DNA of 64,000 nucleotides from Albula goreensis (taxonomy: Eukaryota; Chordata; Actinopteri; Albuliformes; Albulidae), in assembly GCA_022829145.1 (NCBI GenBank), contig CM040753.1, forward strand, positions 7,720,884-7,784,883. The letters run 5' to 3'. The notes under the pieces were generated by a model. The model had not been told where the DNA came from and searched no databases. It saw only the letters and a program-made list of their open reading frames with translations. Position numbers and translations under genes: made by a program. Positions 14,522-26,900 of the stretch are shown piece by piece; the stretch's first letter is position 1, and each line of letters begins with the position of its first letter.

Positions 14522-14770
14522 CTGTCAGCGGAGGGAGGACGGCCGTTGCGAGGCTTGTTGACCTGCGCGTACAGTGCCTCCAGGGGCTGCCCGTTGTCCA
14601 AGGGGCTCTGGGGTCGGTGGGGTCCGCTGTCCAGAGAGGAGTCCAGCGACCCGATGCCAGCGTACGGGTGCTCCTCGTCCGAGCTCAGCATCCGGTTGAT
14701 GTCCTGGATCTCGGCATAGTCCCTCTCACGCGCCTGCCTCTCTCGAATCTCTCGGGTTATCGCCTGAATC
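14522..14770 (-). CDS. pard3: pard3 exon F: RERQARERDYAEIQD helix and YAQV motif
   Basis: The exon is 249 nt: one base, 82 codons and two bases. The acceptor is TCTGCCCGCAG and the donor is GACAG|GTAGGG, a rather weak match. The first G completes an arginine, giving EQERIQAITREIRERQARER across the junction. DYAEIQD and an acidic SSDEEHPYAG stretch follow, then a variable serine-rich linker with RPQSP, and finally EALYAQVNKPRN. The matching mammalian exon has the same order, with DALYAQVKKPRN near its end. RPQSP is a proline-directed phosphorylation motif, and YAQV resembles a tyrosine-kinase/SH2 site; both roles are inferred. The exon ends in phase 2 and expects a following exon beginning with one base plus an STPS-like segment, not found in the remaining 14.5 kb. 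Confidence 0.97.
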
Positions 14771-15699
14771 CTGCGGGCAGACACAAAGAAAGCGATCATC
14801 CCTGGTTATGGGGGGGGGCGGGGGGCGGAACATAACACCCAAAAATGGATGCCCCATTGTGTTCTACAATGTGTTACCAGTGAATTCCTAATTTGAACAC
14901 ATTTTTTGCTGTGAATGGTAAAACAGCACAAAAATGCTTCTGAATTCATTAAAAACCAATGGCGGCTCTCTGTATTCTGGCATCTTTGAAGCTCCCCCCC
15001 GTCATTGCTGGGTAATTCATTACAAATCTATTGCATCATTAATGAAAAAAACATTTCAAATGTAACCACAGCTAATATTACTTCCACAGCTTGTTTAAAC
15101 AGCACACTGGAGATATTCTCTGCAGAGTAATAAGGTTATGGAGAGCCCAGCTGTGTCACCACACCACATACTTCAGGATCCCTGCTGATTCATGGAGCAC
15201 ACTGATGCCCCCTACGCTACAGGGAAAATCTCATGTTTACTTTGGCCCTAAAAAACGAAAAGTTTCATGTAATTTTCTTCATAAAAAGAATGCAGATAGC
15301 ATTCTTCCTCCCTTTTAAGTGTATTTCAAACAGCTATTTCATTCCCAATTCAGAGAATGTACTTCCTTCACCACAGTATGTTTCTGTAGCTGTTTTCATT
15401 TACCAAAGTAAGAGAACCCCGAGCAGCATGGGGTGTTATTCAGATTGCTGGCTGTCAGTAGTGGGGGGGATCTTCCTGAGCGAGGCTGGGGGGTGGGGGG
15501 GCGTCTCGGGGGTCCTCATATGAAAGAGGAAAACAGGCCTTTCTGATCTCTCTCTGCACAGCTCCTTCCCTCCCACTCAATCTGATGCAGCTTCACCGCG
15601 GCCATGGCCATGGCCGTGCCCCACGGTCACCATGGGTCTTCCTCAGCCGTTCAGAGTGGCTGTCATGAATGAGGCCATTTTAAAAACACACCGCGAGGT

Positions 15700-16135
15700 G
15701 TGAGGTGTGAGTGTGCGTGTGTGTGTGCACGCGCGAGTGTGCATGTGTGTTCGATGCAGCATGTGCTCAACTGTATGCGTTTGTGTGTATGAGAGAATAT
15801 GTACGGGGAGAGTAAGTTGGTTGATATAAAGGAAAAATATACTGTATATATATCTATCTATATGCGCGTGTGATTGTGTGACTTTATATGACAAAGGGAA
15901 TGAGAGTGTGCATTCATGTCCCTGTGTGTTTGTCTGTAATGGAGACAAACACTAAAAATAATATAACTGTAAGTGAGGAGAGCCATAGTGAGTGTACAAG
16001 CCTGTATACAGGTGAGACAGAGAGAGAAAGAGAATGTGTGTGTTTGTGTGTGTGTATGAGAAGGAGTGTGTGTGTGTGTGTGTGTAATTGACATGGGGAA
16101 TGATACTGAACGTGTGTGAGTATGTGTGTGTGTGA
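15700..16135. repeat. TG-rich low-complexity region
   Basis: There are TG runs near 15705-15790, a TATC/TATA patch near 15845-15865, then GAGA and TG runs at 16016-16135. Stop-poor frames here are a by-product of the repeat. Confidence 0.85.
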
Positions 16136-18679
16136 AGCTGATCCTCTGCAGTATGAGTGCTGTGAGCTCACTGGGAGCACTGGTGTGGACAGAAGAGAGG
16201 AGTTTCCTGCTGGGAGACGACGTCTGCAGCCGCCATTCTGTTACTGCTTCCAGATGGGGGGGCCCGCAGGAGAACACCCCCTCGACCGCTCTCACAGCGT
16301 GCCTCCTTTCCCTGCTGCCAGGGGTCAACACAGGACTCACCCCCCCTCCACCCCCCCATCTGCTGTCCATCAGCACTACGACTGCCATGTCTACCACTGA
16401 TAGTGGACCATTGCTCTGCTCAGCCAATCACATTCCTGAATTTGCAATAACATTGGCTGAAAACATAAAAAAAAAGTCCCGGCTCCACAGTCAACACATT
16501 CAAATGTCTTCTGAATCCTGACAACTATATGAAGATTTAGAAGGTCATTCCACAGAGTGAAATACATTTTTCACTCAAAATCAATCAAAAATTTGTTAAG
16601 TGTGTATGCGTTGTGTGTGTATACACTTTGTAAGAGTGTTCCCTTCAGCTGAGTAGTACTTTTTTTTTTTTTTTTGCGAACTTGATGGAATCTCGCCTTG
16701 AAGTAACCATGTTGTCAGTGAGCAGAGTGAAATACAAGCCTGCGTAAGACTGGGTCCAATTGCCATCTATCCTAATTGATGTCATATCTCTGCCAGGAAG
16801 ACGTGATGATGTTATGAAGGGTTCACAAAAATGTAAGGGAGGAAAATCCCTGCAGCGTTTTTTGGTCAAATCTAATTCATAAGAGCAATATCTCTGGCAA
16901 AATGAGATAATGGCTTCAGTAGGAATATAGTGCGAGGCAGAGCTAGGCCTCTCAGCCCAGAGGGAGAGAATTTAAACCTTTCAACGATGGTTTATAAGTA
17001 GCCTCTAGTGGACAGCCGGGGATAACACAAAGACAGAAACACCACAAACTCGTGTGTTCAACAAACACAAATCATGTTAACAGTGCAGGCTGTGGTCAGG
17101 AACCTTATAATACACAGACTCTCTCAGGCACTTGTAGCATGTAACAGATAGCTAAATCAAGTCTTTAAAGTCTAAGAGAGACGAGCTCTGCGGTCCGACT
17201 CCGAGCCTTCAGCCGTGAAATTGTCTTCTCAAGTGCAAATCATCTCACTGTATGTAACTGAGGTGTTCGCACTGGACGTGTTGTGTCTCTGTACCGAATC
17301 AAGCTACAATTGATAGCATCTCACAGATCCTTTACCATCACACTTTGACATTTCTCTTTCCCTCTGCCAGAGCATCTGTTCCTTCTCAGTTACATCTGCT
17401 TTGACATGCATTGTTGACATGGAAAGGGCTTTGGCAAGGGAGTAAAAATTCAAAACATATTAGGGCTAACATACCGTATGGCAGTGCTTTCCAATACTTC
17501 CAATCCCAGGACATACTTTTACAAAAAATACATTTTCCATGACCCTAGTTTGAAATACTTATCCACATACATATATAGACATAAAACATGTTTAATTTGT
17601 CAAAACCCACAACATGTGTGTTGGGTGTATCTGGCACTTAGTTTCATTTGATTGGCATTAATATTAATGCAATGTATATAATAAAATAATGTGGTAGTAT
17701 TACTACATTACTATTATCTTACTATTAGTAATAAGCTATCTCAACACATTTTTCTCTCACAATGCATCAATAAGGCCCAAACCCAAAGTTTAGGAGCTCC
17801 TGACGGTCACCACTTGAGCCTCTCTGTCTTTTCTGTGATGAGTTAGCCCACTTGACCCATGCTGACTATTTTTTACAGCTAAATATCACTTTCCAGAAGG
17901 TTGAAAATGGTGTTACACAAAGGTCGAAGTCTGAAAATGGTCGTGTTAGTCAAATAGAAGAGGAGTTTTGGATGGCGTGGGGGTTTAAATGCTCAGTGCA
18001 GAGGGTTGGGCCAGTGTGCGCTTCTCATTTCTCAGAATGCAGAGAGGCCCACCTGGCTTAATGTGGCCTCTCCTTCCCTGTACTCCATTAACCAATTAAT
18101 GGGCAAGCATGGCCACAACACGAGAGACTGCAACCCATACACAACACTGTCAAAAACCAGCCAAGCCCTGCTTCCCACAATGCACTGCTGGAAAGAACAC
18201 TACACAGATAAGACCGCTGGACTGCACTGATGTAGAACAACACTGCTAAGGATGTGTCAAGTAAAGTATCAGCATACAATGCCGAGGAATTTCATTTCCC
18301 CACGTTGCCATTGGTAAAACAAAAGAAGACAAAAGTAAAATACAGTTAAAAACTATAAAACATTATTTGAAGATCAAATATCTGCACTCAGTTTTGGGAC
18401 ACCTGTCACTGCTTTTGTATTTGATAGAGAGCAGAGCAGTTAAGGGGAAGGTCGTGATTACTCATGATGCTCATGACAGATCCGACTTCAGACAGACGAG
18501 AGGAGTGGCCTGAGAGACCACCTGCGCCCCACATCAACATGTTAATCTGATGCAGTGCGGAGGTCTTTCGGCAGGCAACGTCTCTAAACTTCTCACCCAA
18601 GCATGCTTCACTACACCCTGAGGGTCCGATTCTCCCCACCTTCCACCTGATTTTCACAGGCTGCATATCCACTCTTAGC

Positions 18680-18845
18680 TTTGAGTGACTTACACAGCTT
18701 GCATTATTACACATTTAATTACACAGCGATATGCACAGGTTTCAGGTGAAATACTTTGCTTCAGGGTGCAACAGCTGTGTCACACCTGGAAATTGAACCT
18801 GCAACCAATGATTATATGCCCAGCTCTCTAACTACAATACAACAC
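18680..18845 (-). mobile_element. tRNA-derived SINE remnant
   Basis: On the minus strand an A-box-like TAGTTAGAGAGCTGG and a B-box GGTTCAATTTCC are spaced as in a tRNA head. They are followed by a body with a CAACAGCTGTGTCACACC-type complement and a TACTTTGCTTCAGGGTGCAA stretch typical of fish SINEs. It is diverged and truncated. Confidence 0.65.
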
Positions 18846-20449
18846 TCCTGCAATCAGTTGGCACTGCGATAGACCCAATGCACTAAAATGCAGTGCCCCA
18901 ATCAGTGACCTATTAAGTTTATAATGGCACCTGAAACAGCCTTACCTGTGCTAAGCTACTGAGGTCAGTTTGAGGTTAAATTTTATATACAGAAGTGCAT
19001 TCTGGTTGCTTCCCTGAAAAAGGCGCAGAAAAAAATCAAGCAGTCTACAGTGTCTAGTTCTATTGAGTGAAATAAATAATTAATAAAAGTTAAGCCTTTT
19101 GGGGTGTTTTTTTTAGAATGTCCCAGTTCCCCCCCCAAAGCTTTCATCTCTGTCCAAATCCATTCCAGTCGAGCTCTGAGAAGGTCACTGCGGGGTCAGC
19201 AGACCCTAAACGGCAGGGCTTAGCTATTGAGCGGCAAAATTTCACGCCTGGGAAGCAACGGTGTGGTCTGAGTTAAAAGAAAATGGCCAGAGGAGAGAGG
19301 GAACGAGAAGGAGCCAAAAGAAAAACTGAGAGAGAAAAAAAAAACCGCCAACCCAGCTCAAAGGCTTTCTGTTAACCTCTGGTTTAAACAATGCAGGAGA
19401 CAAGCATTTCCTGCCAGGGGGGCTGATGGGAAATCCAGGGCGAGCCGGTTCATTCATGAATGAGAGTGTTACAAAGGCCTCCGCTCCTGACCTTCAGGGT
19501 CATTTGATGGACTGGAGCCGCGCAGAGGATACAAACCTGCCGCCAGGTCGGTTTATTTTTGTGCTGTCTGCTGTCATAACCCTCAGTTTCTCATATGGGC
19601 TCAGAGGATCCCTGTTTATAATATCTCATTCCCACATCTAAACTGTTATCAAACAACTGCTGACCATTTTGCTTTTAATTTATCCAAATGTCAACCAACT
19701 TCTGGCATCCATGCACCCAACTGTTCCCAACAGTGTCTAAACTGTTTTAGCAGTGCAGCCGTGTAAAAGATGACAACCCCTCTGCTCACAGCCCCCTGGG
19801 AAACATAATCCCAGGGCTCACCCCATCAATATTTAAAAGACAATATTTATCAAGTGGATAAACTATGCAGCCTTGTTTTTAGTTTGTCTTTCCTTTTTCA
19901 GTGGGAAGATGTAAACAAGATGGCGCTGAAGTGCACTGTAGCTGAAACAGAGGGCTCAAACCAAATGATATTTACATGAAAAAAAAAAACAATTAAATAA
20001 ATAAATCATGCCAGTAAACAATCCTGTTGTTTTCCTTTTGTAATTTTCTTATTCTAAAATTTCCATTTAGAGAATGTAAAAATAAAAACGCTGAGGAGGA
20101 GGATGGTAGTACAGTGTTGTCGGGTGTGTTTTCCCACAGCCCTTCCTTGGTGAATACATCAGTGTGCTTATGGTGAGCCTCAGCAATGATCCAGCTCAGC
20201 ACAGCCGATGCTCTCCCCTCCATATGTCTCCCTCAGTACTTAACTGGCATCAGAGGGAGGGGAGGAAGAGACAGCAACACTTTGAAACATTCACTCACAG
20301 ATCTGAACTCAAAAGGTTTTTTTTTTTTTGGTTTGTCCATGTCTGTCTGTTAAACAGGGATTTCAAGAGTGTTGCACAAAAAAACCAAAGTTTCCTTGTT
20401 TTTTTCCTTTTAAAAAAAACTTAAATGATTGCGTCATTTCATTGTCTTA

Positions 20450-20960
20450 TCCATTCTGACATCTTAATTAATCAGTCTGGATTAAAACCCATTAAAGTCA
20501 TTAATGGCATTATAAACAACACAGGACCTATTAAAAGTTGGACTGTTGACAAAACAATGGACTGTTGACCGGTTCAGTCTGAAGGAATCCATTTATTTCA
20601 GTTGCTAAATTGTCATTCCTTTGTTGATGCTGACCCGAATGCTGTGTCACTTAATCAGTCAAATAATTGGCTCCATCTGAAGGCCATAAGTAATTATTTA
20701 GCCCAGTGTAGACCATCAATATAATTACAAATATAATCAGACTCACAATCAGTCCTTTTGATCTCTGCTCTAATTGTCCACTCTAATTATTTCGCTCGGA
20801 TCTTCAGACGTTACAAAATGCGCAGAAATAATAAGGGAATGCAAATAAACTTGAAACAAATCAAACGATTTGAGTAACCAAATTACTCTTGCATGCAGCC
20901 AGAACAAGATTAATAATGGTGATGACGATTAAAGTGAATGCAATATTTATGTTGTTTTCA
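20450..20960. promoter_or_regulatory. Candidate conserved non-coding block
   Basis: This AT-rich, repeat-free stretch is dense in TTAATTAAT, TCATTAATGG, TAATTATT and TCTAATTGTC-type homeodomain words. It has no coding frame. The composition resembles vertebrate developmental enhancers; conservation cannot be tested here. Confidence 0.3.
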
Positions 20961-23099
20961 AGTGATTAAGCACCTCGAGAACAACGGCGTACGCCCTGAT
21001 CGGGAAAATAATTTGAAAGCAAACAGCATCCATCACATTATTGGTTGTTACTCCCTTCGGTTGGATTCTGGAGTCTGTCACTCCTGACATTGTCAGGGCA
21101 CCGACTCTCCGAGGGGGTGAGGGTAGCTTGTTTTTCGGAGTTCAGCTGCATGCTAAAGTAACAGGAGGAAACAGGCACTAAAAGATGTCTATTTTTACAG
21201 CAGGAAGGGGTCGGGGTGGAGGAGTGTAAGACACTGATTAGGACCCCTCTGCTGCCAAAAAGATAAGAGAAGGACATTGTAATATGCCATCCCCTCCCAT
21301 GCTTTTTTGTACTTTTCCTCATTTGCCATGGTTGGATGGTGGACGGAGAGAACTCATTTGACAGTTGCCGTGGAGCCCACGGTACGAGACGAACTAAATC
21401 CGACCCTGAAATGAAGAATGAAACGGAATAATGCATAGGTTCCACGATTCCGCACCAGGCTGATTGACAGCAGTGCGCCTGGCGCGAGCTCTGCGGAGCG
21501 CTACATCTCCAAAACCCGCCACGCGCCATCAAAGAGATTTTTCCCCTCACGGTGGTCCTCTCAGTCGAGGAGCGGGGGCCAGCGCAAGCCAGGAGTGTAA
21601 ACACGAGCCTGTAACGGCCAGTGGCGGGCCTCACATGCGGACGTGTGACCATGATCTGTTCTTAATGCCAGTCCTGACGAATGATGGTCAAAGACCCGTT
21701 TCCTGGCAACGCAGCGGCAGCTGCTTAAGATCTGGAGAAGGTTTCAGCACAAACAAACGCTGCTGATGACTGGGTTTTCATCAGCCTGACGATGGTACAA
21801 CTGCTTTACGTTACGCCTGTCTGCTGGGCAGATTCATCACCACTGCCTCAGCGCTGATTCCCATGCAGCTGGTCAAATGAGCCGAGGGAAGCTAAGACGC
21901 GCTAACTGTAATTCAGTGGGAATTTGGGCATACAGCATTTCTCTGACACCTACCCATGCATCTTAAAATGTCTACACATACAATGCAACAATCTGTTCAC
22001 CCTCTTGCTTACCGATACACAGACTGGCCTACACGTGTACATTACAGACACAAATATACTTATTACATACATATTACAATGTAATAAGTAAATGCTGGCT
22101 GTGTGCTACCATAGATAATCTACATATTGACCTAAATACTGATATCCGTCCCAACCTCTTCATGATTATTAATGATGTCACAGCCAATCATTAGCAGTGA
22201 AATAACTTTCCTGTTTGAATCACCGCGGTGAATAGACTGGTGGGTGTATAGAACATCTCTTATTACATTTTCTCATCCTTCTTCCCCACATTTCCATAGT
22301 TTCTCTGGGGTCATTATTTTCTATTACCATACCAGCTGATCTGGATTCCCATAATGCCGCTTAAATGGCCTTGGCAACTGTTGTCTTGCCAATCAGTCAG
22401 CATGTCGGATATGAACAAGAATCCACGGCATTATGTAAAAACACATTACCAGCCAGTCTCTAACTGGATACATAAGATTTACTCAAATGAGTCTGGCGAT
22501 TGATTTTAGGCCGTGTATCTCCACTCCTCTGTGAGCTGTGAGGCTCTCAGTTCCAGGTCGCTCGCTGCCGGTTTAAGGTTCACGCTACCCCACCAGATTT
22601 CCCACAGGACGCTGGACATTAAAAGCAGGGGAATTCAGGTGGAGCTGAGTGACGGGTTTATAAAAACGCAAACCCACCCTTTACCACACAGAATAGCTGG
22701 GCTCAGACATGCAGAACGGAGACAAATGATACCAGAAATGAAATTTCTATGCAAGAGAGGATACAGACAAACAAAGACGGCCCCAGCTTATGCAAAATCT
22801 TCTATTTCATTCTTTTTTTGGTTGGCTTTTTAAAAAAAAAAAAAAAAATTCTCCAACCCATTCCTTTTCACCCGCAGACAGCAGAGAGAAACACAATGGA
22901 AAAAAGCCGCTGAAAGGGACGGGCATCTCGGGGGTGTGGTGCCAATGTGGTGGGTCACATGCCAGGGAGGCGCCAGTGTGCGCCGTGTCGAGGCGGCACG
23001 GAGGACATTGATGTCATTGTGGAGGCTGGTTCTGTGGGCCAGCCCAGATGTTCCATTGGACAGAAGATCCCATTGTCGGAGCTAGCCTGTCTGCACGAC

Positions 23100-23400
23100 A
23101 CCGCTATGCCCCCAGTCCCCACTGGGAGCAATATTATCCCCTTTGTTGCTTTTCAATTACGCTTCATTATTACAGCACTTTAATATGGGAGTTAGCTGGC
23201 TCTGCGTGAACAAAAAGCAAGCTCTCTTTGTATACATCGAGCTACTCTGCACCAATTCTCCTTCCTTCGATGTGACCATTAAAGAGGTCATCTTTAATGA
23301 ATGCGCCACAGAGAGCAGCGCAACACTTAATTCCAGCTACGCTGAATTAACACTGAGGAGAGGCACGTGGAGAACCAAACAATAGGTACACTCAGCCGAT
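23100..23400. promoter_or_regulatory. Candidate conserved non-coding block near exon E
   Basis: It contains CTTTGTTGCTTTTCAATTAC (SOX-like and homeodomain-like words), GGTCATCTTTAATGA and other complex, repeat-free sequence about 400-700 bp downstream of the exon E donor. A regulatory role is inferred only from its texture. Confidence 0.25.
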
Positions 23401-23802
23401 AAAGGGGGACGAGGGAGGGGGCACAACTTTCAGAAATTAACGAAGGAACACTCTTTTCCCTTGGACTCAAATGTAGTAGGGAAGAAGGAAAAAAAAACAG
23501 GCCAAACAACAACATTAGCTTTTCGATTATAATGAGATCCACATTCAATCATTCAGAGGAAGGTAGAGACGCAGCCCCCATTACCAGGTCGGGCCTCGTG
23601 CGCAGGCAAAAACCAATTTATAAATGATCAATTAAATGTACTGCAATAAAAGGCCTGACATTTACAAATTGACATCTGAATGCTTTCCCAGAATTTTGCC
23701 CGCTCCCCCATTTGCTTAATTAGACTGTTTGCTAATTTCCTGGACAGTGGCGTTCCGCTCTCTGCCTTAATTGAGAAGCTTTTAGCAGGCCGTGGAGCTC
23801 AC

Positions 23803-23931
23803 CTCTCCTGCTCGAGCTTCATTCGCAGAGTCTCCTCCTCGGACGCTTGTGTGTCCTCCATCTTCAACTTGCTCGACCCCTTGCGCTCCATTTTGTCTCC
23901 CGACCTCTCATCCTTGCGATGCTTGCCAAAT
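23803..23931 (-). CDS. pard3: pard3 exon E: FGKHRKD segment, start of charged helix
   Basis: The exon is 129 nt: one base, 42 codons and two bases. It lies between acceptor TCATTGCAG and donor GAGAG|GTGAGC. The leading A completes the arginine of MFR, giving the PARD3 hallmark GLGDMFRFGKHRKD across the junction. The exon then reads through a lysine-rich variable part to ASEEETLRMKLEQE, whose final arginine is completed by exon F. The end is predicted to be alpha-helical and continues into exon F as one charged, coiled-coil-like helix. The C-terminal region of mammalian PAR-3 binds the Rac exchange factors Tiam1 and Tiam2; which residues do so here is not shown by the sequence. Large AT-rich, conserved-looking blocks flank the exon. 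Confidence 0.96.
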
Positions 23932-26900
23932 CTGCAATGACATTAGAGGAGGAGAATGAATTAACTCTAAGATTAATACATTGTGGGGCAATGGTGAATC
24001 TTGTGCCCCTGGACCACTACTGTAGATACATTAAATATAATTTTGACTGAAAGTCAAACTATATGAATTAAATATGTACAGTAATTTCACAGAAAGGGTT
24101 CAAGCTAATTCATTGCATGTAGGTCCATTGGTACATCAACTATTTAAATGACTGGATTTGAAATTAGACCACAAAGACATCCATTTTCCTTTGCCTTCCA
24201 CAGCAGGTTACTGTACCCATAATTCCCTTGATGGAAACACATTTTGCAAGGTTGCCATAATAAACCAATGGGATACTACATAAGAGAAATACCCAATCAA
24301 ATCTGCTGTACTAAAAGGGCAAACACAATTCAATCAGACTTCACATTACAACATAAGCCGCTGGGTATTTTCTACTTCATTGGAGACAATCAAACATGTG
24401 TTTGGAATGTGTTTGCCTTAAATTTACAATACAATAGAATATTATCTTAAAGATGTAACATTATTTGGTTTGAATTTCACCTTCCTTTAAGGTGACTATG
24501 TTTGCTTCACTTGAGTCATGGCCAGATTTTTTTTCCCCCATAACCAATAGGCGTTCTGGAAATGGGAATTGTGGCAGATTGTGACTCTGTTCCAATAAGG
24601 CAAAAAATACATAAATAAATAAATGAAAAAGACAGAAACTTGAAAAATACGCAAATCATAGAGGAGACCATCCTGGAGTTATTTACACTTTTCTCCTGAG
24701 TGCGCAAACTTTACATTTTAATGACAGAATGACACAGAGGGCCCCCATAAATCCGATGAGACCCTCACAGGGTGAAAATAACTGAGACGAGCATCTACAG
24801 TGCGTAACGCGCCGTAAATCCACTGCGGCTCTCCGTGACGTGTGAATGAGCGGTGCCGCCACCTAGCTGAGAAGTGTTAGAAAATGATGAGCCTGAGGAG
24901 GGGGAGGGGCTGGTCTGTCTCTGGAGCCCCCCCCCACCCCCCACCCCCATGCAATAATGACTAAGCTGCTCCTCTCACCCGACCTGATTAATATAAATTG
25001 AATCCATATCAATCATGAATGGTGGCTGGGGTCCAGCCTCCTCTGTGACCTAGATGGGCCCACGCTGGTTACGGGGCAGGGCTTGGGGGGTTGGCGGGGG
25101 CGGTGGTGGAGGCAGGTCAGACGACCGCATTGGCCCTCGCCATCCATGCTGCCCTCGCCAAGCGCGGTAATGAAGACGCACGGCCACCCCTTGCCGCAGA
25201 CGCCCGCCAGAGAGGAGACCTGGAATGCTTTTCCTCCATTCAGCTTCCTGTACGGACAGGGCCTGGCACGCCAGGAGCCCGGACCCCTGCGAAGCACACA
25301 GGAAACAGTCCTGACAGCAGCTCGGGGAAAATCAGGGATCAAATCTGGAACAGGCCATGGGGTGCGGCCTGTTTTAAATCCGCACCCAGCATGTCGGTCA
25401 CCTAATACCCCTAATGCCATCATACCGGGACATGTGCTGGCAATTTACCAGCAGGGGCTTGCAGTGACACAGCATGCCTCTGGCCCAGGTTAGTTAAAAG
25501 CATACCCCCGTTTCCTCACAATTGCATGGGCTCTGCTTTATTCATGCTGGAGATTTACCATAAATGCAATTAATCAAGCCATTAATTTAAAGAAAAAAAA
25601 AAGTCAGGAGCAGTGCGTGTAGGAACACAAACGGGAGGAAATTCAACTGAGAATAAAATGTAAGTAATTGTACAGCGGCTTGGATATGCATTGATTGTTC
25701 ATGTCACGCACAACATGCCAATTCGCACGTTGCACATACTGAAATCGATTATGAAAATCCGCATTGACTGTATTTAAAAAAAAAAAAAGAAATCTCATTA
25801 CATTTGCCAAACAGGGTAAGGTTGGGGGCATTACAAGCGACAGCCTCCTCCATCTCACTTGTGTTATACTCTGACTTCCATTTCGGGTGTTTGTTTTAAT
25901 GTTTTTCGTGCCAAGGTTCAATAGAGAGTTTCCTGGGTCCAAACTCAATTCGCACCTTATTTCAGACAAGGCTGAATTAAGCCCGGTGAATTGAAAATAT
26001 TCATGAAATGGGAAAAGCTTTACCAATACGTTTATTGTTCCACTTTAAATTAAAAACACCCCACTCAATAAATTGCTTTTCTTTTGCTTATTGCTGTGGT
26101 GGGACCATAATCTTTTGAATTGGAGTTTGGGCCTTCTAAGAGATTATCTTGGTAAAGTAAGCAGCAGAGGGAAAAAGCCCAAATGCTTTGCTGCAGGGAC
26201 ACTATACATTACCTGATTAATTAATCAACAAATGGCTCAAATACAGCATGAAAAGTAAAAACACCGCTACGCCGGTGCTAATAACGAGAGGGCCGCTATC
26301 TATCACCACGGTGCGTGACAGCCCCCTGACCGCACTTCAAGGGCTTTTCATTAACTCCCCATACAATCCTGCTCTTCTTTTAAAGAGAAACAGAGCTGGA
26401 CGGATCACAAGAAAGTTTCTCAACAATTTTCTCAACCCAGAACTCACGCTGACGCAACGCGTATCGCAGGCAAAATATCTGTCACAGCCCTGACACATTA
26501 CTGTCTACGATTCCCCTTCTTCACATACAGAGATCTGGCTGTCTGATAGCACTCTACATGAAAGGCTATTTTCTCACTGTATGCTTGGGGGTGATAGACT
26601 GGGAGATGGACAGTGTGGTGGGTGTTGGTGGGGGGGGTGGGGTGGGTGAGTCAATGACAGACATCAAAGCAGGGCATGGTGAAAAGGGATATTAGGAGAA
26701 TCCCACAGTGGGGTTATTCACACCGGTTATTTGCCTGCATAAACATAAAGCATAATTCATTACATATCACATATTGTAGATTAATGCTGCCCACTGGCCC
26801 CCACTGATGGACACTGCTTCAGCCTCTCAAAGGCCCTTTTGACTCATCCTGATGCATTTAAAATATATATCATGTCCTGCACGTTGGAGATGATGTTACA

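Larger units (their letters stand above)
14771..23802 (-). other. pard3: pard3 intron between exons E and F
   Basis: This is a 9,032-bp intron in phase 2. It holds TG/CA-rich DNA at about 15705-15790 and 16030-16135, a poly-T run near 16661-16675, a SINE remnant at 18680-18845, an AT-rich homeobox-motif-rich block at 20450-20960, a GC-richer patch at 21440-21620 (source of a 204-codon chance ORF) and conserved-looking blocks at 23100-23400 and 23580-23790 just before the exon E donor. Confidence 0.85.

Noticed and set aside
15858-16427. 189-codon minus-strand frame rich in H and T
   Set aside because: It is the translation of TG/CA repeats and adjacent low-complexity DNA.
21038-21652. 204-codon open frame on the minus strand, the longest in the window
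   Set aside because: No recognisable domain, a mixed low-quality composition, and a competing frame on the other strand across the GC-richer part. It is probably chance in a GC-rich patch of the E-F intron.
25013-25493. Overlapping 136-codon frames on both strands
   Set aside because: A GC-rich patch with few stops on either strand; no recognisable protein.
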